Source of the DNA: Nocardia flavorosea NBRC 108225
GTDB taxonomy: Bacteria; Actinomycetota; Actinomycetes; Mycobacteriales; Mycobacteriaceae
Reading direction: 5' to 3'
Assembly: GCF_001613385.1 (NCBI RefSeq)
Contig: NZ_BDCG01000008.1
Coordinates: 310,001-374,000 of the forward strand
Length of the DNA: 64,000 bases
Made by a program: the position numbers and the translations under genes. The stretch's first letter is position 1. Each line of letters opens with the position of its first letter. The notes below the pieces were generated by a model that did no database searches, was not told where the DNA came from, and worked only from the letters and a program-made list of their open reading frames with translations. This document shows, in pieces, positions 44,962-54,508 of this stretch.

Positions 44962-46590
44962 GTGAATCAGCTGACCGACTCGCGCCCGAGCGCGTCCTGG
45001 CGGCCGCCGCGTACCCGGTCGAGCCCGGCACCGCTGCGGCCCGCACCGGATTTCGGTCCGACCGATACCGTACGCGGCTGGGTGGTCAGCCTGTTCTTGA
45101 CGGCGATCGCGGCCGTCACGCGCTTCACCATGCTCAGCTACCCCACCGACGCGGGCACGCCGGTTTTCGACGAGAAGCACTACGCCCCGCAGGGGTGGCA
45201 GATCCTGACCGGCGGTATCGAGGACAACCCCGGTTACGGCCTGGTGGTGCATCCACCGGTGGGTAAACAGATGATCGCGCTCGGTGAAGCGTTGTTCGGC
45301 TACAACGGCTGGGGGTGGCGGTTCACCGCGGCGGTGGCCGGCACCCTGCTGGTGCTGCTGGTGATCCGGATCGTCCGCCGGATGACCCGATCCACACTGC
45401 TCGGCGCATTCGCCGGAATCCTGTTGATCGCCGACGGGGCGAGCTTCGTATCGTCGCGCATCGGCATGCTCGACATCTTCCTCACCTTCTTCGTCACCGC
45501 CGCCTTCGGCTGCCTGATCGTCGACCGCGACCAGGTCCGGGCGCGCCTGGCCCGCGCCGACGCCGAGGGCCGGATCGCCGAGACACCGTGGGGTCCGCGG
45601 CTGGGTGTGCGCTGGTGGCGGTTCGGTGCGGGGGTCCTGCTCGGGCTCGCGTGCGGGACCAAATGGTCGGGCCTGTATTTCATCGCGGCATTCGGCCTGA
45701 TGAGTGTGCTGTTCGATCTGTCCGCGCGCCGCGCCTACGGTGTGCGCAAACCGCTGTTCGGCACCGCGATCCGAGATATCGGCCCGGCGCTGTACGCGCT
45801 GGTCGTGATACCGCTGGGCGTCTACCTGGCCTCTTATGCCGCCTGGTTCCGCGAAGAAACCGCGGTCTACCGCTATATGGCCGGTAACCCGTCGGCTCCC
45901 GAGGACGGTATCGGCACGGGCGGTTTCTGGTCGCACCTGTTCCCGGACGCCCTGCGTTCCCTGTGGTACTTCCACTCCCGCACCCTCGGCTTCCACTCCG
46001 AGCTCACCAACTCGGCGGGCAACCATCACCCGTGGGAATCCAAACCGTGGACGTGGCCGATGGGCTTGCGCCCGATGCTCTACTACTACGCCGACGACGG
46101 GGTCACCGGCTGCGGGCAGAGCGAATGCGTGAAAGCCGTCATGCTGATCGGCACCCCGGCGCTGTGGTGGGTCGCGCTGCCGGTGCTGGCCTGGGGCCTG
46201 TGGCGCTGGGTGGTGCGCCGCGACTGGCGCTACGCCGCCGTGCTCACCGGGTACGGCGCGGCGCTGCTGCCCTGGTTCCTCACACTGGACCGGCAGATGT
46301 ACTACTTCTATGCGGTCGCACTGGCCCCGTTCCTGGTGATGGCGCTGGCCTTGGTCTTCGGCGATATCCTCGGTACCGCACGCCGAGCGGCCGCCAGAAG
46401 TCCGGGCAGCGACACCGGCCCCTTCCTGCCGCCCGAACCCAGCGAACGACGCAGTCTGGGACTGCTCGCGGTATGCCTGTATCTCGCGGTGGTGATCGCG
46501 AATTTCATCTGGTTGTGGCCGATCCTGACGGCCCTGCCCATCACCACCGGCAACTGGCAGGATCACCTCTGGCTACCCAGCTGGCGCTGA
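44962..46590 (+). CDS. pmt: Dolichyl/polyprenyl-phosphate-mannose protein mannosyltransferase (PMT)
   Basis: A 542-residue GT39-family integral membrane enzyme that O-mannosylates secreted proteins using polyprenyl-phosphomannose, counterpart of Rv1002c. After a short basic N-terminus the first membrane span leads to the catalytic loop with TPVFDEKHYAPQGWQ, where the Asp-Glu pair is catalytic. Then come HPPVGKQMIALGEALFGYNGWGWR, about ten further membrane segments, and HSELTNSAGNHHPWESKPWTWPMGLRPMLYYY. The GTG at 44962 gives VNQLTDSRPS. The large upstream open frame is not coding. Confidence 0.93.
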   Translation: MNQLTDSRPSASWRPPRTRSSPAPLRPAPDFGPTDTVRGWVVSLFLTAIAAVTRFTMLSYPTDAGTPVFDEKHYAPQGWQILTGGIEDNPGYGLVVHPPVGKQMIALGEALFGYNGWGWRFTAAVAGTLLVLLVIRIVRRMTRSTLLGAFAGILLIADGASFVSSRIGMLDIFLTFFVTAAFGCLIVDRDQVRARLARADAEGRIAETPWGPRLGVRWWRFGAGVLLGLACGTKWSGLYFIAAFGLMSVLFDLSARRAYGVRKPLFGTAIRDIGPALYALVVIPLGVYLASYAAWFREETAVYRYMAGNPSAPEDGIGTGGFWSHLFPDALRSLWYFHSRTLGFHSELTNSAGNHHPWESKPWTWPMGLRPMLYYYADDGVTGCGQSECVKAVMLIGTPALWWVALPVLAWGLWRWVVRRDWRYAAVLTGYGAALLPWFLTLDRQMYYFYAVALAPFLVMALALVFGDILGTARRAAARSPGSDTGPFLPPEPSERRSLGLLAVCLYLAVVIANFIWLWPILTALPITTGNWQDHLWLPSWR

Positions 46591-46603
46591 GAAACGTGCC
46601 CGA

Positions 46604-46963
46604 TCAAGCGATCAGGGCGGTTTCGACGTAGTGCAGCGCGGCTGCGGCGTCGAGCCCCAGCCGGCGGATCGTCGCAACGTATTCGGCGGCGGCTCGGCCG
46701 GCGGCATCGACGGTGGGGTCGCCGGAGGAGGCGATGAAGGTACCCCGCCGGCCGCGAGTTTCCAGGACCCCGTCCTGTTCCAGTTCCCGGTAGGCCCGGG
46801 CCACGGTATTGGGGGCCAGGCCCAGTTGCGCCGCGAGCGCGCGCACCGTCGGAATTTTGGTTCCCGCGAGGAGTTCACCCGCCCGGACGCGGGCGATAAC
46901 GGCAAGACGTAGTTGTTCGTAGGGTGGGACGCCCGAATCGTGCGACACCGTGATCTCGAACAT
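46604..46963 (-). CDS. GntR-family regulator (YtrA-like, short)
   Basis: 119 residues. The winged-helix domain reads SGVPPYEQLRLAVIARVRAGELLAGTKIPTVRALAAQLGLAPNTVARAYRELEQDGVLETRGRRGTFI and fills residues about 8-75. Only a short helical tail follows (AAAEYVATIRRLGLDAAAALHYVETAL). This is the YtrA-like layout, usually linked to transporter or stress genes. The ATG at 46963 gives MFEITVSHDSG. It lies 30 bases downstream of arcA on the same strand. Confidence 0.9.
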   Translation of the reverse strand: MFEITVSHDSGVPPYEQLRLAVIARVRAGELLAGTKIPTVRALAAQLGLAPNTVARAYRELEQDGVLETRGRRGTFIASSGDPTVDAAGRAAAEYVATIRRLGLDAAAALHYVETALIA

Positions 46964-46993
46964 GCGTCCGTTCTTACCGCATCCGGGCACTTC

Positions 46994-48250
46994 TCATACG
47001 CTATCCCGGGCAAGTGGGCAGGATAGGCAGCGTGGGCCGCCGCGGCCCGAGCCCAACTCCGAGCCGGGGATGCGCAGCACCTCGATACCGGAAGCTTCGA
47101 GACGAGCATTGGTCATCTCGTTACGTTCGTAGGCGACGACCACGCCGGGGCCCAAGGCGAGCGTGTTGTTCCCGTCGTCCCACTGTTCGCGTTCGGCGGT
47201 GACCCCGTCCGTTCCGGTATCGATCACCCGGAGTTTGCCGATTCCCATCGCGGCCGCGGCGGCGGGTAGGAACGGGTCGGGCCCGGTGACCACACAGCTG
47301 TCGGTATCGGTGCGGAGGATCGTGTACGCGGTGAGGGTTTCGCGCACACCCGGATACATCACGACCGCATCCGTGTCGACCATGGTGCATACGGTGTCGA
47401 GGTGCATGGTGGCGCGGTTCTGGGCGATCGGCGCCACCAGCACGGTGTGCGCGAGCCCGTCGTCGAACAGGCTGCGGGCCAGGGCTTCCGCACCGGCCGG
47501 AGTGGTGCGTTCACCGACGCCCACGGCCACGACCCCGGGGGCCAGCAGCAGCACATCACCGCCTTCGATGGGCGCGGTATGCGATTCGTAGGCGCGCCGG
47601 ACCCCGAGGAATCTCGGGTGGAATGCGTAGATCAGATCGGTCAGCGAGGTTTCGCGCGCACGGGCGGGCAGTGCAAGTGCGGTGATCGCAACCTTGGGGC
47701 CGACCCAGAACGAAGAGTCGCGGGTGAACAGGAGATTCGGCAGTGGGTCGATGACGAAATCGCCCCCGTGGTGCATACGGCGGACGAGGGAGGTGTCGTC
47801 GGCGGCGAAGGGCAGTTCGTCGAAGGTCATCCCCGCCATGAGGATTCGGGCGAGTTCGGGTGCGGGAACTCCACGCAGCTGGGCTGCCAGTTCGGCGGCG
47901 AGCGAATGGCCGAGGCGGCGTGCGTGCACGGCCGCGGAGATGCCCTGGATACGGGCGGCGCCGCTGACCGCGAGGGTTTCGGCGAGCAGATCGCCGAGTA
48001 GCAGCACCTCTATCCCGCGGTCGCGCAGGACCGCGGCGAAGTTGTCGTGTTCCTGCTGGGCGCGTTCCACCCAGGGAATGGCGTCGAAGAGCAGTTGATC
48101 GTTATTGCGCGGGGTGAGCCGGCGCAGCTCGTCGCCGGGCCGGTGCAGCAGTACCGCGCGCAGGTTGCCGACTTCACTGGTCACCCCGTAGGTGGGGGCC
48201 GGGTGGCCGGTGTCCCGTTGCCGGGTATCGGATGCGGCATCTGATCCCAT
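46994..48250 (-). CDS. arcA: Arginine deiminase
   Basis: A 418-residue enzyme that hydrolyses arginine to citrulline and ammonia. Catalytic residues are all visible: Asp178 in LLFTRDSS, Glu229 and Asp232 in IEGGDVLLL, His283 in [11 protein letters not shown], and the nucleophile Cys408 in GPRCLSCPL. The N-terminal guanidino-binding [26 protein letters not shown] is also typical. No ornithine carbamoyltransferase or carbamate kinase lies beside it, so this is a stand-alone deiminase as in M. tuberculosis Rv1001. The ATG at 48250 gives the usual length. Confidence 0.95.
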   Translation of the reverse strand: MGSDAASDTRQRDTGHPAPTYGVTSEVGNLRAVLLHRPGDELRRLTPRNNDQLLFDAIPWVERAQQEHDNFAAVLRDRGIEVLLLGDLLAETLAVSGAARIQGISAAVHARRLGHSLAAELAAQLRGVPAPELARILMAGMTFDELPFAADDTSLVRRMHHGGDFVIDPLPNLLFTRDSSFWVGPKVAITALALPARARETSLTDLIYAFHPRFLGVRRAYESHTAPIEGGDVLLLAPGVVAVGVGERTTPAGAEALARSLFDDGLAHTVLVAPIAQNRATMHLDTVCTMVDTDAVVMYPGVRETLTAYTILRTDTDSCVVTGPDPFLPAAAAAMGIGKLRVIDTGTDGVTAEREQWDDGNNTLALGPGVVVAYERNEMTNARLEASGIEVLRIPGSELGSGRGGPRCLSCPLARDSV

Positions 48251-48346
48251 GTCCTGACAGTAATGCGCGCGATAGCCGGCGGCATCCGTGCGGGCCGTCG
48301 AGTTCGCGGCATATTTGCCTCGAATTCGGCCCACAACGCCAGCAAC

Positions 48347-48364
48347 CCTGAAGTATGGTTGAGG
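48347..48364 (+). promoter_or_regulatory. SoxR box
   Basis: CCTGAAGTATGGTTGAGG closely resembles the SoxR operator consensus CCTCAAGTT..ACTTGAGG: the half-sites CCTgAA and TTGAGG are complementary except for one base. It lies 18 bases before the soxR start. It also overlaps the ATG at 48355, which supports the start at 48382. Expected use is SoxR autoregulation and possibly control of the divergent arcA. Confidence 0.75.
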
Positions 48365-48381
48365 ATGACAGAGGAGGGCGG

Positions 48382-48960
48382 ATGCCGACAGCGGATTGGA
48401 AAACCAAAGAGCTGACCCCGGGTCAGCTCTCCGAGCGTAGCGGAGTCGCAGTGTCCGCGTTGCACTTCTACGAACGCGAGGGCCTTATCTCCAGCCGCAG
48501 GACCAGCGGAAATCAGCGCCGCTACACTCGGGAGACCCTGCGGCGGGTCGCCTTCATCCGCATCTCCCAGCGGGTCGGAATCCCACTGAGCGATATCCGC
48601 GACGCGCTGGATCGTTTGCCGGAAGGTCGCACGCCCACCCGGCGGGATTGGGAAACCCTGTCCACCGCCTGGCAAGCGGATCTGGACGAGCGGATAACCC
48701 AGCTGGTCCGGCTACGGGACAATCTCACCGGATGCATCGGTTGCGGCTGCCTGTCGCTGGGTAGCTGCAAACTGGTCAACGAACACGACCGGCTCGGCGC
48801 CGAAGGTCCCGGCGCCCGCGTCCTCGACGTTCACCTCAACTGCCCGGAGCCGGGCCTGTGCGACGACCCCGGCGATCCCCTCAGTGCGTCGCCGGAGAAT
48901 CCGGATCCGGTGTGCTCGCTACCGCCCGATCCCGATTCACCGACTGTTTCAGCGTGCTGA
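48382..48960 (+). CDS. soxR: Redox-sensing transcriptional activator SoxR
   Basis: 192 residues of the MerR family. The N-terminal HTH begins [26 protein letters not shown] and contains [18 protein letters not shown] dimerisation helix follows, then the [2Fe-2S] ligand cluster [12 protein letters not shown] with Cys at 118, 121, 123 and 129. The C-terminal tail is longer than in E. coli and carries further Cys residues. GAGGAGGG precedes the ATG at 48382. The last about 80 bases overlap the convergent SDR gene. Confidence 0.95.
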   Translation: MPTADWKTKELTPGQLSERSGVAVSALHFYEREGLISSRRTSGNQRRYTRETLRRVAFIRISQRVGIPLSDIRDALDRLPEGRTPTRRDWETLSTAWQADLDERITQLVRLRDNLTGCIGCGCLSLGSCKLVNEHDRLGAEGPGARVLDVHLNCPEPGLCDDPGDPLSASPENPDPVCSLPPDPDSPTVSAC

Positions 48961-49795
48961 ACTGCCGGTTCGCCAGCCGCATCAGCAGTTCGTACGGGAA
49001 GGCGAACTTCCGCTTCCACCAGTAACCGAAGCGGATATCGAACGAGCTGTACACCAGGAAGCGGTTGCGCTCGATCCCCTTCAGAATCGCCGCGGCGACC
49101 TTCTCCGGCGGTACGGCGTGCCGGGTGAACAGCGAGGTCACCCGCTGCACTCGCGGATTCTCCTTGTCCACACCGACCAGGTCGAAGGTCCGCACCAGTG
49201 GTGTCGCCACCGCGCCCGGCGTCACCAGATGCACCGTGATCCCGTGTTCGGCGAGCTCGAAACGCAGCACCTCCGACAAACCCCGCAGGCCGTATTTGCT
49301 CGCGCTGTAGGCGGCATGCCACGGCAGGGCCAGCAACCCCGCCGCCGAGGAGACATTCACCAGCGCGCCCGGCTGCCCGGACCGCACCATCGGTGGAACG
49401 AAACGTTCGATGACATTGATCGGCCCGAGCAGATTGATATCGACCATCCGGCGCCAGTGCCGGATCTCCAGACTGTCGACAGTTCCCCAGACCGAGGTTC
49501 CGGCCACGTTCATCACCACATCCAGGCTGCCGAAGCTCTCGTGCACAGCGGCGGCGAACTCGGCGACGGCGTCGTAGTCGGAGATGTCCAGCGCCCGCGA
49601 GAGGAGCACGGTCCCACCGGCGCGTTCGATCTCGCCGGCCGTGGCGGCCAACCCGTCGGTGTCGATATCGGTGAGTACCAGCCGCGCGCCACGGGCCGCT
49701 GCCGCCAGCGCGGTCGCCTTCCCGATACCGCTGGCAGCACCTGTGACCAGCGTTTTGGCGCCCTGCACCGTTTTCCTGCGGTTGACCCGCCCCAT
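48881..49795 (-). CDS. SDR family oxidoreductase
   Basis: A 304-residue classical short-chain dehydrogenase. The cofactor motif is [22 protein letters not shown] (TGxxxGIG). [13 protein letters not shown] follows, then [12 protein letters not shown] (the NNAG position is NVAG), the catalytic Ser in [15 protein letters not shown], and [13 protein letters not shown] (YxxxK). A C-terminal basic segment [22 protein letters not shown] may contact membranes, as in mycobacterial SDRs acting on lipids. Its last 80 bases overlap soxR tail-to-tail. Substrate unknown. Confidence 0.93.
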   Translation of the reverse strand: MGRVNRRKTVQGAKTLVTGAASGIGKATALAAAARGARLVLTDIDTDGLAATAGEIERAGGTVLLSRALDISDYDAVAEFAAAVHESFGSLDVVMNVAGTSVWGTVDSLEIRHWRRMVDINLLGPINVIERFVPPMVRSGQPGALVNVSSAAGLLALPWHAAYSASKYGLRGLSEVLRFELAEHGITVHLVTPGAVATPLVRTFDLVGVDKENPRVQRVTSLFTRHAVPPEKVAAAILKGIERNRFLVYSSFDIRFGYWWKRKFAFPYELLMRLANRQFSTLKQSVNRDRAVASTPDPDSPATH

Positions 49796-49901
49796 GCCGA
49801 CTCCCGATCTACGACTGCGCTGTCGGCAGCAGCGTACCGAGACCGGGCGCGGGTGGCACGGCGGAGCAGCGGATCGCCGGTTTCGGAAACCGTCCGCGCG
49901 G

Positions 49902-52112
49902 TCACAGATCCCACGGGTCCAGTCCGAATTCGGGCAGCGTGTGGTCCAGATTGGACAGTCGCCTCAGCGAGGCCGCGAGTTCGGCACGATGCGCGGCGGT
50001 AGGCGCGGCGGAGTAGGCGCGAGCCGTGGCCAGATGTTCGGTGGCCAACCGGTGGGCGATGGCAGTCCGCGTGTCCCGGCCGACCATGTTCCATTCGGCA
50101 GGATCGATATTCGCCCGCAGAGCCCGGTCGGAATCCCAGTGCTGCTGGACACGGGCGATGAAAGAACTGTCGAGCTGCGCTCCGGGGGCGGGGGCGAGGG
50201 TATGGCGGGCAAGACTGTCGGCATCGCTGACGGCCTGAGCGGCGAATGCCATTTCGGCGTCCGTCCCGACGTGGTTGAGCACCGCATGGCCCGAGGCAAC
50301 GGCCTTCTGCAACGGCGGGAACCCGTACGGGTTGCGGGAGCGGGTGTCGTCACGGGTCTGCCGCGCCCGCATATGGTGGTGGATCCGCTCGTGACTCGCC
50401 CCGGCATCGCGTAGTACCGCCGGCAGCATCTCGGCCGGCACCCGGTTGTTCTCGAGATACTTCAGCGCCCGGTTCAGGCCGAGTTCGGTGTGGATACCGC
50501 CCCATTCGCCGGCTTCCTGGCGCGCCAGCAGCCGCCAGTTCTGCCGGCCCATCGCCCGCCAATGATGCGATTCCCACCGGCTGGCCGCTGTTGCGATATT
50601 CACCCGATCGTTGCGCATTGTCCCGATGGCCAGCGGGCTCAGCGGATTCAACGTGCGACCGAGCAGCCAGGCAGTCAACGGCGAGGCATTGACAGTGTTC
50701 AGCGCCGCCAGGTTCGCGATCACCCCGGCCCCGGAGCCACCACTCGAACCTTTCCCCCCACCTGCGCCGCCCATCCCGAGCGCGGTCCCACCGGAGCCTG
50801 CGGGCGCCCCCTGGACGGCTAGCGCAAACCGGTTGGCAACCCACCCCGAACCACGCGTGAGGCTCTTCGACAAACGACCCATCTGGAATAGGGCGACGAT
50901 TTCCACGACCGCGGCAATCACGATCACGGCGACCACCTGACCGCGGGCCTGCTGGAAAATATTGCCCAGCAGCAACAGGTAGATACCGACGAACACGGTA
51001 TATGCGCACATCCGGGCTGCCGCGATGCCCGAATTCACCAGGTTTCGCACCAGGAAGGACTGGGTCGGACCGTAGACGAAACCTCCGGCGGCGAATCCGA
51101 ACACCGCCATGAACGCCTGATAGATGGCATCGAGCGCCGCACGCATCAGCCGAAGGGAGAGCACCACCGCGAACAACAGCAGTACGGCTGCCGAGACCAG
51201 AAGTATCAGCCCGGTACCTATCTGGCCCACCTGCGGTTGGGCGGAGGTGACCGCCACCGTATCGTCACAGGAGCCGAGTTCGCGCTGCGTCCGCTCGGGA
51301 TCACCGGCCGTCATCCCCGCCGACCACGCTGCGGCGCAGGCCGACCGGTCATCGACGATATGCCCGAAGTTCCATACCTGAACCGGACGCCGCGCGAAAT
51401 TATCGGCCATCTCCCCTTGCAGGGTGCTCAGCACCAGGTCCGGATTCCGCGCGTCTGCGCCGTTGAGGCCGGCGGCGACCGCTATTCCCAGGTCGCGCCC
51501 CCGGGTCAGCAGGCCGTCCGACCCCAGGGCGCCGGCAAGCGGGGAGACCAGGTACAGCGGCCCGAGCACGGCCACGATCAGCATTGTCAGCGTCTGGGCA
51601 ACAGCCCTGCTGTGGAAGCCGCGCACCGTGAACCAGGCCACGAAGAATGCCCCGATACTCGTGGCCGTAATCAAAACCGCGGGGGTGGTGAGCCGGTCGG
51701 CGAACGCGTTCACTGCCCCCTGCAGGGCGTCGGCGAACAAGTCGAGCCAAGCGAAACTGAGTGCGTAACCGATGAACCAGATCGCGGTGGTCACGATAAC
51801 CATATATCCGACGAATTCCAGGCCTATAAGAGTCCAGACCACCGTTGCACCGGGATCGGCGAGACCGGCTCGCTCGCTGACGAAGGTGTAATCGGCCAAC
51901 TGCACACCGGCGGAATCCCGGATATTCATCCAGGCGACACCGTCCATCCGGCTCGGCGCCGGCCCACCCGCCTCGTCCTGGGCCATGGCGACCGCGCCGA
52001 GCCCGCCGGGAAAAACGGTGAGTATCGCTACCAGCACGAGGCTGCGGAAGAGACGGGTCCGGCGCGGTCCGGCCCATGATGCCGGGAGTCCGCGGCCACC
52101 GAGAATACGCAC
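49902..52112 (-). CDS. Large TrbL/VirB6-like polytopic membrane protein (orphan)
   Basis: 736 residues. An N-terminal signal-like segment LFRSLVLVAILTVFPGGLGAVAMA is followed by an exported stretch. Then come about six membrane spans (GLEFVGYMVIVTTAIWFIGYAL; TPAVLITATSIGAFFVAWFTV; LTMLIVAVLGPLYLVSPLAG; GTGLILLVSAAVLLLFAVVLSLRLM; CAYTVFVGIYLLLLGNIF; VVAVIVIAAVVEIVALF). A Gly/Ser-rich linker leads to a 300-residue soluble, His- and Arg-rich tail. The layout matches TrbL-like channel components of actinobacterial conjugative elements. No other conjugation gene is visible nearby. The adjoining upstream region is unusually AT-rich, which suggests acquired DNA. Confidence 0.6.
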   Translation of the reverse strand: MRILGGRGLPASWAGPRRTRLFRSLVLVAILTVFPGGLGAVAMAQDEAGGPAPSRMDGVAWMNIRDSAGVQLADYTFVSERAGLADPGATVVWTLIGLEFVGYMVIVTTAIWFIGYALSFAWLDLFADALQGAVNAFADRLTTPAVLITATSIGAFFVAWFTVRGFHSRAVAQTLTMLIVAVLGPLYLVSPLAGALGSDGLLTRGRDLGIAVAAGLNGADARNPDLVLSTLQGEMADNFARRPVQVWNFGHIVDDRSACAAAWSAGMTAGDPERTQRELGSCDDTVAVTSAQPQVGQIGTGLILLVSAAVLLLFAVVLSLRLMRAALDAIYQAFMAVFGFAAGGFVYGPTQSFLVRNLVNSGIAAARMCAYTVFVGIYLLLLGNIFQQARGQVVAVIVIAAVVEIVALFQMGRLSKSLTRGSGWVANRFALAVQGAPAGSGGTALGMGGAGGGKGSSGGSGAGVIANLAALNTVNASPLTAWLLGRTLNPLSPLAIGTMRNDRVNIATAASRWESHHWRAMGRQNWRLLARQEAGEWGGIHTELGLNRALKYLENNRVPAEMLPAVLRDAGASHERIHHHMRARQTRDDTRSRNPYGFPPLQKAVASGHAVLNHVGTDAEMAFAAQAVSDADSLARHTLAPAPGAQLDSSFIARVQQHWDSDRALRANIDPAEWNMVGRDTRTAIAHRLATEHLATARAYSAAPTAAHRAELAASLRRLSNLDHTLPEFGLDPWDL

Positions 52113-52567
52113 AGCGGCCGGCCGTCAGGGCGCCGTGGCTGTCGTGCGTCCAAATTTCGCGGGTAGCCCCCGCCGATCTGCGCTGCCGGTCATGTCGGCA
52201 TTGGTAATCACGTGGAATGAAGTTCAGCTGAACTGATAGTGGCGGATAGTGCCGCCCACGGTGAATTACGAAACAATATCGCATAATATAGCCAGCGCTG
52301 AGAATACCACTAGAATGCGCAAATAAACCCGGCCACCACTGGGAATCACCGAATAGATCCAGGGGATTTACCCGCCAACTTCCGGACAACCGTCCAGTTT
52401 GCATAGTTCGATATAACAATGACGGATTTACAGCGCACAACACCGGCAATCCACCGAACCCCGGCAGCCGGGCGGGCCGCCCGGACCGCCACCGGTTGAT
52501 AGCATGGCGAATCCGGCCGACCACCCGGTCGGCTTGCCCACAGGAGACATCTCGAAAGAGTCCATCC
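52113..52567. promoter_or_regulatory. AT-rich divergent region with palindromes
   Basis: No gene. Compared with its surroundings it is AT-rich at 52230-52330 and 52395-52435. It contains the perfect 14-base palindrome AGTTCAGCTGAACT (52221-52234) and a stem CCGGGCGG-G-CCGCCCGG (52468-52484). The palindrome lies about 110 bases before the TrbL-like gene and could be an operator; the promoters of both flanking genes must be here. Confidence 0.5.
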
Positions 52568-53011
52568 ATGCAGTTTGAAATCGTCGAGCGGGACGAGACG
52601 TGGGTGGCCGGACTTCCGGTACGCAGCCCCAAGCGCGCGCTCGGTGAACTACGCGACCGCGACCTCGAGGGTGCCTGGTCGTCGGTGCTGCATCACGAAC
52701 TCGGCGGGCCACTGGCCACCGCGTACACGGACTACTCACCCGAACTGGGGACCTACAACACCCAGATCGTCGGCTACGAGTGCCACTCCTTCGACGAGGT
52801 CACCCGCGGCCATATGGTGGCGCGCCTGCCGCGCGGTACCTATGCGAAGTTCTCCTCGGTGGGCAACTTCCCGCAGATCATGACCGGCCTGTGGACCCAG
52901 ATCGCCTACGCCGAGGAACACAACCGGATAAACCGCATCTTCACCGGCGATTTCGAGTTCTATCCGCACGCATACAAGATCGATCTGTACCTGGCGGTCG
53001 AGCCCCGATGA
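52568..53011 (+). CDS. GyrI-like effector-binding domain protein (1 of 2)
   Basis: 147 residues consisting only of a GyrI/AraC effector-binding (SHS2) domain: MQFEIVERDETWVAGLPVRSPKRALGELRD, TDYSPELGTYNTQIVGYECHSFDEV, HMVARLPRGTYAKFSSVGNFPQIMTGLWTQI and FEFYPHAYKIDLYLAVEPR. No DNA-binding domain is attached, so it may act as a ligand or drug-binding scavenger or a hydrolase-like SHS2 protein. The stop overlaps the next start by four bases (ATGA), and the next protein is of the same family. Confidence 0.85.
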   Translation: MQFEIVERDETWVAGLPVRSPKRALGELRDRDLEGAWSSVLHHELGGPLATAYTDYSPELGTYNTQIVGYECHSFDEVTRGHMVARLPRGTYAKFSSVGNFPQIMTGLWTQIAYAEEHNRINRIFTGDFEFYPHAYKIDLYLAVEPR

Positions 53012-53463
53012 CCTACACGATCGTGGTGCGCGACGAGTCGGTGTACGCCGGCCTGGTCGTACCGAAGGTGCGTCCCAGCTTCAAGGTCAGCAACAGCGAA
53101 CTCATCGAGTTCCTCAAGGACAGGCTCAGCGAACGAGCGGCCGAATCCGCCGGCTCGGCCGAGGCGGAGCGCCCGATGTACACCGTGTACGTGCGCACGC
53201 CCACGGGAACCTACAACGCTCTGGTGTGCTTCGAATACGCCGACCCGGGCGATTCCGCCATCGGCGATGTTCTCGTCCGCGTCCCACGCGGCGTCTACGC
53301 GCGTTTCGTACCCAACGGCGACTACCACGACCCCGTCGAGGACGTATGGGCGCAGGTCGACGATGCCACGGCCTCGGCCGAGATAACTCGCGCCTACCGC
53401 GAGGAGATCGAACTCTGGCACGGTTCGGAATCAGTGGAGCTGTTCATTTCGATCGCCACCTGA
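53008..53463 (+). CDS. GyrI-like effector-binding domain protein (2 of 2)
   Basis: 151 residues, again an isolated effector-binding domain: MTYTIVVRDESVYAGLVVPKVRPSFKVSN, YTVYVRTPTGTYNALVCFEY, DVLVRVPRGVYARFVPNGDYHDPVEDVWAQ and the end ELWHGSESVELFISIA. It is divergent from protein 1 in sequence but shares the layout. Its ATG overlaps the previous stop (ATGA), so the two are co-translated and may form a heterodimer. Confidence 0.82.
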   Translation: MTYTIVVRDESVYAGLVVPKVRPSFKVSNSELIEFLKDRLSERAAESAGSAEAERPMYTVYVRTPTGTYNALVCFEYADPGDSAIGDVLVRVPRGVYARFVPNGDYHDPVEDVWAQVDDATASAEITRAYREEIELWHGSESVELFISIAT

Positions 53464-53596
53464 CAGCGGCTGGAAGATTTGTTGCCAGGCGTTAACCAAC
53501 ATCGAACCAACCGGTCTCCTGGTAACCGAACATTCTCGAACCACCTGGCCTGACCTGCGATAACAGCCGAATCTCGCAATAGTTTTCGGAAGATTA

Positions 53597-53610
53597 ACCA
53601 GACTTCTGGT
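53597..53610 (+). promoter_or_regulatory. Palindrome ACCAGACTTCTGGT in the promoter of the MoeY operon
   Basis: Two 6-base arms, ACCAGA and TCTGGT, flank CT within an AT-rich stretch (53500-53625) before the acyltransferase-like gene. It is a plausible operator for the downstream three-gene operon; the binding protein is unknown. Confidence 0.4.
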
Positions 53611-53731
53611 CAATTGTGTTTCGATGACGGATACTGCACTGGGCACGTCGGCGAGCCGGGGCGTCGGCCGAGCTGCTGGACAACATATCCCGTACCCCCA
53701 CCGGGTGTACGGCGAAAGAGTAGGAACTGCC

Positions 53732-54508
53732 ATGACTGTCGAAACGATCGCAGTCGGCCAGGAAGACCACCCGCGCCACGGCCGCGCAGCGGGATTTCGC
53801 GACAACGTCTCCGGCTATCGAATCTGCGCCACCACCCCCGAGCACTCCCCCGAACTCTGGCACCGCTACCTGGCCGGTGCGCAGAACACCTACCGCCACT
53901 TCGGCAACGAGCAGGTACTGGATTACGACGCCGTCGCCGACGGCGCGTCGACGGCTTTGTTCTTCGCCGCTACCGACGCCGCCGGCACGGTGGTCGGCGG
54001 CGTACGGGTCCAAGGCCCCTACACCTGGGTTTCGGAGGTCGCCTCGCTCACCCCATGGGCCGGGCGGCCGGGCGCCGCGGATCTGAGCCTGATGATGGCC
54101 CGGCGCATTCCCCGGGGCGTAGTCGAATCGCGGGCGGCCTGGGTCGACCGCAATGCCGCCCGCCGCAGCGATCTGGCCGCCGCGATCTCCCGCTGTATTG
54201 CGCACGCACCGCGACTGCTGGGCGTCCGCTACAGCTTCGCGACCGTCGCCGACTTCACCACCGAACGACACCGCGCCACCGGAGCTGTCGTCGCGCAGGC
54301 AATCCCACCCGTGCCGTACCCGGACGAGCGTTACCGAACGGTGCCGATCTGGTGGGATACCAGTAGCTACCACCTGTTTGCTGACAGGTTGCAGTATTTG
54401 ATGATGCGTGGTGAACTTCGCGCTATGGGAGTAGCTGAACCGAGGTCTTCGCGATCCATCCGGGCGCTGCACCGCGGTGGGGAGGAATGCCGGTCACATG
54501 CTCGGTGA
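53732..54508 (+). CDS. GNAT/N-acyl-amino-acid-synthase-like protein, first gene of MoeY operon
   Basis: 258 residues from the ATG at 53732, which follows AGAGTAGGA. The in-frame ATG at 53624 adds 36 codons of atypical codon use and no ribosome binding site. The core SPELWHRYLAGAQNTYRHFGNEQVLDYDAV ... ALFFAATDAAGTVVGGVRVQGPY ... LMMARRIPRGVVESRAAWVDRNAARRSDLAAAISRCI resembles the GNAT-like fold of FeeM or autoinducer synthases. Its end overlaps the MoeY start by 11 bases. By position it corresponds to Rv1356c of M. tuberculosis (from memory). Substrate unknown. Confidence 0.65.
   Translation: MTVETIAVGQEDHPRHGRAAGFRDNVSGYRICATTPEHSPELWHRYLAGAQNTYRHFGNEQVLDYDAVADGASTALFFAATDAAGTVVGGVRVQGPYTWVSEVASLTPWAGRPGAADLSLMMARRIPRGVVESRAAWVDRNAARRSDLAAAISRCIAHAPRLLGVRYSFATVADFTTERHRATGAVVAQAIPPVPYPDERYRTVPIWWDTSSYHLFADRLQYLMMRGELRAMGVAEPRSSRSIRALHRGGEECRSHAR

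Noticed and set aside
44536..46566. 676-codon minus-strand frame antisense to pmt
   Set aside because: Gln/Arg/His-rich shadow of a well-supported membrane protein gene.
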